A stretch of DNA of 11,054 nucleotides, from assembly GCA_012513395.1 (NCBI GenBank), contig JAAZCH010000016.1, positions 1 to 11,054 of the forward strand, in the 5' to 3' direction. The notes beneath the pieces are model-generated. The model saw only the letters and a program-made list of their open reading frames with translations. It was not told the origin of the DNA and did no database searches. Position 1 is the first letter of the stretch; every line of letters begins with the position of its first letter. This DNA is from Tissierellia bacterium (GTDB lineage Bacteria > Bacillota_A > Clostridia > Tissierellales > Peptoniphilaceae). Position numbers and translations under genes: made by a program. Below, piece by piece: positions 6,958 through 11,054 of the stretch.

Positions 6958-7982
6958 AAAAATCAGTTTTAGTTTTATTTGGAGGAGTTTCTTCCGAACA
7001 TTATATCTCCATAAATTCTGGATATACAATTTTAGAAAATATGGACAAAACTAAATACGATATTATTCCAGTGGGAATAACTCTAGAAGGCAAATGGAGG
7101 TATATTCATGATTTTGAAAGTTTAAAAACACCCCATTGGCAAGATAATAAAAATTCAACTCCCTGTACTTTTTCTATTGAGGATGGAAGAGGTTTCATCT
7201 TTATGGCGGATATGAAGTTCGATATAGACGTGGTTTTTCCTATGCTACATGGACCTTTTGGAGAAGATGGAACTGTTCAGGGATTGTTTGAGCTTTTAAA
7301 TATTCCTATCGTTGGACCTAAGACACTTTCTGCTGCTTTATGCATGGACAAGGATAAGTCTCACAAAATAGTTAAAAGTCTTGGATATGAAGTACCCCAC
7401 GGAATTTTATTGACAAATAAAGAGGATTTCATTTTAAAAATGGAAGATTTAAAAAATCTAAAATTTCCTGTTTTTGTTAAACCATTAAAAGGTGGTTCCT
7501 CCATAGGTATCAGTGAAGTAGAGAAATTTTTTGATTTAGAAAACGCTGTGAGTTTCGCCTTTAATTACGACGATAAGGTTTTAATAGAAGAAAAAATTGA
7601 AGGCTTTGAAGTATTTTGTGGCATTATGGGGAATGAGGAGCTGATAGTTGGAGATTTGGAAGAAATAGAACTTTTAGATAATACATTTTTAAATGCTGAT
7701 AGGAAAAATACTTTGGAACAAGTTAAATATCATATCCCTGCTAGACTAGATACAATCACGTCTGAAAAAATAAAATCCATGGCAAAAGATATATACAATT
7801 CCTTGGACTGTCGTGTCTATTCCAGAGTGGATATGTTCGTGGGAAATGATGGGATACTATATTTTAACGAAGTAAATACCACGCCAGGTTTTACAATTAC
7901 AAGTGCATTTCCTATGATGATGAAATCCATAGGAATCGAAATAAAAGATTTGATTTCTATACTGATTGAGCTTGCCCTATGA
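6954..7982 (+). CDS. D-alanine--D-alanine/D-serine ligase family (VanG-like)
   Basis: This ATP-grasp ligase joins D-Ala to a second D-amino acid for the peptidoglycan stem. Motifs in order: LFGGVSSEH (8-16, catalytic E15), HGPFGEDGTVQG (99-110), SAALCMDKD, FVKPLKGGSSIGIS (174-187), EEKIEGFEVFC, SRVDMF and FNEVNTTPGFT (304-314). VPVGIT-like wording (IIPVGIT), ALCMDKD and GFEVFC resemble VanG/VanC D-Ser ligases more than housekeeping Ddl, from memory. Two positions are unusual. The omega loop has K251-N252 where Ddl and VanG have Lys-Tyr. The PGFT segment continues TSAFP, giving A318 where VanG and VanA have Arg. The second substrate (D-Ala, D-Ser or other) therefore cannot be assigned. The 342-residue length is normal. 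ATG 6954 is preceded by AAGGTGG and overlaps the vanW-like stop. A longer TTG start at 6900 lacks support. Confidence 0.88.
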   Translation: MKKSVLVLFGGVSSEHYISINSGYTILENMDKTKYDIIPVGITLEGKWRYIHDFESLKTPHWQDNKNSTPCTFSIEDGRGFIFMADMKFDIDVVFPMLHGPFGEDGTVQGLFELLNIPIVGPKTLSAALCMDKDKSHKIVKSLGYEVPHGILLTNKEDFILKMEDLKNLKFPVFVKPLKGGSSIGISEVEKFFDLENAVSFAFNYDDKVLIEEKIEGFEVFCGIMGNEELIVGDLEEIELLDNTFLNADRKNTLEQVKYHIPARLDTITSEKIKSMAKDIYNSLDCRVYSRVDMFVGNDGILYFNEVNTTPGFTITSAFPMMMKSIGIEIKDLISILIELAL

Positions 7983-8677
7983 AAAATTATAATGTTAATA
8001 ATGGAGATTTGATTCTAGTTAATTCAGATTATAAATTTGTAACAAAAAACTTCGAAATGAATTTAGTTAAGTTTGATAATCTTGAAATATATTTGGACAG
8101 TAGAGCGATGTCAGCACTTCTTCAAATATTTAAAAAGTTAAATATTACAGACGAAATTCTACCAGTAAGCGGATACAGACATAGCTTACTACAAAAAGAT
8201 ATATATGAAAATTCTCTAGTTGATAATGGAGAAGTATTCACAAAAAAATACGTTGCATTGCCAGGACATAGTGAACATGAGACGGGGCTGGCTATAGATT
8301 TGGGATTAAATGAAGGAAAAATCGATTACATAAGACCAGATTTTCCTTATTATGGTATCTGTCAGGATTTTAGAAATTTAGCTCCCGATTACGGATTTAT
8401 AGAAAGATATCCTGCAGACAAGACAGATATTACGAAAATATCCCATGAGCCTTGGCACTTTAGATATGTAGGATATCCCCACTCGAAAATAATAACGGAT
8501 CTTAATTTAGCTCTGGAAGAATATATCCAAGCACTGAGATCTTTTGATAAAAATCACCCTTACAAATATAAAGAATATTTGATTTGGTTTGGCGAAGATT
8601 TGGATTATGTTAATGAGACAGTATCAGGAAATAATATTGACGGATATATTTTTACAAAAAAATTCCCTATTGCATAA
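7979..8677 (+). CDS. VanXY-type D,D-dipeptidase/D,D-carboxypeptidase
   Basis: The 232-residue product is a zinc peptidase of the VanY/VanX (M15) group. In glycopeptide resistance such enzymes destroy D-Ala-D-Ala dipeptide and trim pentapeptides ending in D-Ala. The catalytic frame is intact: SGYR (64-67), the zinc motif SEHETGLAID (98-107, H100 and D107), and EPWH (157-160, base E157 and ligand H160). The lack of a signal peptide or membrane anchor and the text PADKTDITKISHEPWHFRYVG-like region fit the cytoplasmic VanXY enzymes better than membrane VanY. About 45 residues extend past the core at the C-terminus. The ATG overlaps the ligase TGA (ATGA) and has no strong ribosome site of its own, so it depends on coupling. 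Its final codons form part of the terminator hairpin. Confidence 0.88.
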   Translation: MKNYNVNNGDLILVNSDYKFVTKNFEMNLVKFDNLEIYLDSRAMSALLQIFKKLNITDEILPVSGYRHSLLQKDIYENSLVDNGEVFTKKYVALPGHSEHETGLAIDLGLNEGKIDYIRPDFPYYGICQDFRNLAPDYGFIERYPADKTDITKISHEPWHFRYVGYPHSKIITDLNLALEEYIQALRSFDKNHPYKYKEYLIWFGEDLDYVNETVSGNNIDGYIFTKKFPIA

Positions 8678-8699
8678 AATATGCTTAGGGAATTTTTTT
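8656..8699. terminator. Bidirectional terminator between convergent vanXY-like and fhs
   Basis: Seven As then TTCCCTA (8656-8669) are perfectly complementary to TAGGGAA and the Ts at 8686-8699. A further inner GCAT/ATGC stem surrounds a 5-base loop. Both strands end in a seven-T run, so it can stop transcripts from either side. The stop codon of the vanXY-like gene (8675-8677) lies in its apex. Confidence 0.92.
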
Positions 8700-8702
8700 A
8701 AA

Positions 8703-10373
8703 TTAGAATAATCCTACGATTTCTCCATTTTCTTTTACATCCATATTAGTAGAAGATGGAACTTTTGGTAGTCCTGGCATCGTCATGACATCTCCTGTCA
8801 ATGCTACGATAAAGCCAGCTCCTCTAGAAATTCTCAGTTCTCTAATGGTGATACTAAATCCTTTAGGTCTTCCAAGTAATTGTGGATCATCTGATAGAGA
8901 GTATTGAGTTTTTGCCATACAAATTGGAACCTTGTCGAATCCTAATCCTTCAAAATCTTTAATTTGTTTTCTTGCAGCAGATGTAAATTCTACTCCGTCT
9001 GCTCCATAAATTTCTTTGGCAATTTTTTCTACCTTTTCTTTGATTGACATTTCCACGTCGTAAAGTGGGTTGTAGGAACTTTCGTCACTTTCTGCAATTT
9101 CAACTACTTTTTTAGCCAGTTCAACTGCTCCTTCTCCACCTTTAGCCCAAACTTGGACTCTTACAGCATCTACGCCGTGTTTTTTACATTCGTCTTTTAA
9201 AAAATTCAATTCAGTTTCTGTATCAGTTGGGAATTCGTTAATTGCAACTACTGGTTCTACACCAAACTTTCTGACGTTTTCGATATGTTTTTCTAGGTTT
9301 TCATATCCCTTTGCCAGTTGGTCTAAATTTTCTATTCCTAATTCTTCCTTAGTAGCTCCACCGTGGTGTTTTAAAGCTCTAACTGTAGCAACTATTACTA
9401 CTGCATTAGGTTTTAAACCTCCGTATCTAGCAGTTATATCGAAGAACTTCTCTGCTCCTAAGTCTGCTCCGAATCCTGCTTCAGTCACAGTATATTCTCC
9501 TAATTTTAATGCCATTTTAAGAGCCGTTATGGAGTTACATCCATGGGCAATATTTGCAAATGGTCCACCGTGAATAAATGCAGGAGTATTTTCCAAAGTT
9601 TGTACTAGATTTGGACTTATTGCATCTTTAAGAAGTAATGCGACTGCTCCTTCTCCTTTAATATCTTCTACAAATACTGGTTTTCCGTCATAAGTATAGC
9701 CTACTACGATGCTTGCTACTCTCTCTTTTAAGTCTTCAAGACTAGTAGCTAAACAGAATATCGCCATGATTTCCGATGCAACGGTAATATCAAATCCACT
9801 TTCTCTTGGAACTCCATTAGGTTTTCCGCCTAATCCAATTACAATATTTCTAAGAGCTCTATCGTTCATATCGATTACTCTCTTCCATGTAACTCTTCTT
9901 GGATCGATGTTAAGCAAGTTTCCTTGTTGTAGATGATTGTCTATAAGCGCAGCGATTAAATTGTGAGCGGATGTGATAGCATGGAAGTCACCTGTAAAGT
10001 GTAAATTAATATCTTCCATAGGCACTACTTGTGAATATCCGCCTCCAGCTGCTCCACCTTTGATTCCAAAACTAGGTCCTAAGGATGGCTCTCTCAAAGT
10101 ACATATTGCCTTCTTGCCTATTTTGTTTAATCCCATGGACAATCCGATATTTACTGTGGTCTTTCCTTCTCCTGCTGGAGTTGGATTTATTGCAGTTACT
10201 AAAACTAATTTTCCATCTTCTTTATCTTGTAGTTCATTTAGGTATTGTAAATCGACTTTTGCCTTATACTTACCGTATTGGATTATAGCGTCGTCTTTTA
10301 TGCCTAGTCTTTTGGCAACTTCTGTAATAGGTTTTAAGCTGGCAGCTTGAGCTATTTGAACGTCAGTTTTCAT
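8703..10373 (-). CDS. fhs: Formate--tetrahydrofolate ligase
   Basis: The enzyme makes 10-formyl-THF from formate, THF and ATP, and can run backward to yield ATP and formate. It acts in the cytoplasm. The 556-residue length is typical. Motifs: nucleotide loop TPAGEGKTT (65-73), [20 protein letters not shown] (94-113, family signature 1), [22 protein letters not shown] (signature 2) and the C-terminal [13 protein letters not shown] and MPGLPK. GGGAGGA lies about five bases before the ATG and close behind the fchA stop, 11 bases apart, so fchA and fhs are one operon. Beside the formimino-folate genes, the reverse, ATP-yielding reaction in amino-acid fermentation is plausible. Confidence 0.97.
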   Translation of the reverse strand: MKTDVQIAQAASLKPITEVAKRLGIKDDAIIQYGKYKAKVDLQYLNELQDKEDGKLVLVTAINPTPAGEGKTTVNIGLSMGLNKIGKKAICTLREPSLGPSFGIKGGAAGGGYSQVVPMEDINLHFTGDFHAITSAHNLIAALIDNHLQQGNLLNIDPRRVTWKRVIDMNDRALRNIVIGLGGKPNGVPRESGFDITVASEIMAIFCLATSLEDLKERVASIVVGYTYDGKPVFVEDIKGEGAVALLLKDAISPNLVQTLENTPAFIHGGPFANIAHGCNSITALKMALKLGEYTVTEAGFGADLGAEKFFDITARYGGLKPNAVVIVATVRALKHHGGATKEELGIENLDQLAKGYENLEKHIENVRKFGVEPVVAINEFPTDTETELNFLKDECKKHGVDAVRVQVWAKGGEGAVELAKKVVEIAESDESSYNPLYDVEMSIKEKVEKIAKEIYGADGVEFTSAARKQIKDFEGLGFDKVPICMAKTQYSLSDDPQLLGRPKGFSITIRELRISRGAGFIVALTGDVMTMPGLPKVPSSTNMDVKENGEIVGLF

Positions 10374-10384
10374 TATATCCTCCC

Positions 10385-10954
10385 TTAATTTAAAATACTT
10401 TGTAATTCTTCAATTGCGTGGTCAAATTTCTTTAATTCTTCCTCGTCTTTTATGATAGGAGTGTTAGCTTCTATGTTCATAATGCAGCCTTTAATTCCTA
10501 TTTTTGCAAGGTCCATTCCAACTTCAAAGTCAGAATTCGTAGCTGGATTAGTATTTCCTTTTAGAATATTAGCAATTTCTAATACTCTCTTGTTGCGATA
10601 TCCATTTTCCATAGGAGTAGTAGCCCCAACTACGCCTGCATCTGAAATAGCTTTTTTTCTGATTTCTTTTTCTTCTTCAGTTTCCTTTGGAAGTTTATAT
10701 GCGTTAACGATTGTAGTATATGCTTCTACGTCTTTTACACTTCCTTCTAGAAGTTCTTTTTGAATTTCATCTAACTCAGCAGCATATTTTAATTGGTCTT
10801 CAGGAGAAATTCCGAAGTCTTTTTTTGTACTTAACTTGCAAACCATGGAAATCAATCCACAAGCCATAGCTCCAGCTAAAGCTGCAGAGCTTCCTCCACC
10901 TACTGTCGTGTTACCTGAGTCTAATATTTGATTTAATACATCTACGTAGTTCAA
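10385..10954 (-). CDS. fchA: Formimino-THF cyclodeaminase / methenyl-THF cyclohydrolase
   Basis: This FTCD_C-family protein converts 5-formimino-THF to 5,10-methenyl-THF and ammonia; clostridial FchA relatives also act as methenyl-THF cyclohydrolase. The 189 residues are somewhat short of the usual 200-210. Visible hallmarks are [16 protein letters not shown] (19-34), the central [15 protein letters not shown] with a following charged helix, and a small-residue stretch near [15 protein letters not shown]. The start is TTG at 10954, set by AGGAGG at 10965-10960, five bases away. It lies between the end of a probable formimidoyltransferase gene (15 bases) and fhs, so the one-carbon steps are grouped. 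Cyclodeaminase is my preferred role because of the upstream neighbour. Confidence 0.88.
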   Translation of the reverse strand: MNYVDVLNQILDSGNTTVGGGSSAALAGAMACGLISMVCKLSTKKDFGISPEDQLKYAAELDEIQKELLEGSVKDVEAYTTIVNAYKLPKETEEEKEIRKKAISDAGVVGATTPMENGYRNKRVLEIANILKGNTNPATNSDFEVGMDLAKIGIKGCIMNIEANTPIIKDEEELKKFDHAIEELQSILN

Positions 10955-10969
10955 TTTTTCCTCCTAAAA

Positions 10970-11054
10970 TTATGAATAAATTTGGTCAATTGAGAAATCT
11001 TTGCTGAGTCTCAAATAAAAGTCCAATACTTCTCTTATAGCATAAATTGGTACA
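10970..11054 (-). CDS. C-terminal end of a probable glutamate formimidoyltransferase
   Basis: Only the last 27 codons are in the window, ending at TAA 10972-10970. They read VPIYAIREVLDFYLR, then LSKDFSIDQIYS. The VP-x-x-A...FYL...F...QI pattern resembles the end of formiminotransferase domains (GLVP followed by a helix), and the next gene is the cyclodeaminase that uses its product. That enzyme transfers the formimino group of N-formimino-L-glutamate to THF. The fragment is too short for certainty; another folate or histidine-catabolism gene is possible. Confidence 0.5.
   Translation of the reverse strand, partial: VPIYAIREVLDFYLRLSKDFSIDQIYS

Noticed and set aside
9709..10350. Plus-strand open frames opposite fhs
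   Set aside because: Shadows of a strongly conserved gene; no independent coding signal.
1..11054. CRISPR array, tRNA/rRNA genes, transposase or insertion-sequence ends
   Set aside because: No regularly spaced repeats, no RNA gene-like sequence and no transposase frame were found on either strand.

Overview
The window looks like chromosomal DNA from a low-GC, Gram-positive anaerobe of the Firmicutes. It has A+T-rich codons, strong AGGAGG-type ribosome sites, some TTG starts, an S-layer-homology (SLH) surface protein with FIVAR-like helical repeats, and a folate one-carbon cluster typical of amino-acid-fermenting clostridia. A Peptoniphilus/Anaerococcus/Finegoldia-type organism (Tissierellia) is my guess; nothing here proves the genus.

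Layout. At the left edge (minus strand) is the N-terminal half of an alanine/glycine:sodium symporter whose frame has no usual start codon. After a terminator-like hairpin comes a block read leftward: proC (pyrroline-5-carboxylate reductase), a DJ-1/PfpI family protein, then a large exported SLH protein that is split into two frames near 2808-2842. A strong terminator separates this block from a class I fructose-bisphosphate aldolase gene, also on the minus strand, with its own promoter.

A divergent intergenic region (about 5920-6138) follows, carrying two sets of short repeats. It leads into a plus-strand, translationally coupled three-gene operon: a VanW-family protein, a D-Ala-D-X ligase closest in sequence character to VanG, and a cytoplasmic VanXY-type D,D-peptidase. 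The adjacent genes overlap by ATGA. This resembles the resistance core of a vanG operon without VanR/VanS, the VanT racemase or a VanY membrane enzyme in view. A bidirectional terminator closes it.

On the far side, read leftward, are the end of a probable glutamate formimidoyltransferase, formimino-THF cyclodeaminase/cyclohydrolase (fchA) and formate-THF ligase (fhs). Together they would move a formimino carbon, for example from histidine breakdown, onto tetrahydrofolate and then to formate with ATP gain, given a methenyl-THF cyclohydrolase step.

The most notable points are the compact van-like operon with its atypical ligase residues and repeat-bearing promoter region, the frameshift in the SLH surface protein, and the missing start of the symporter.
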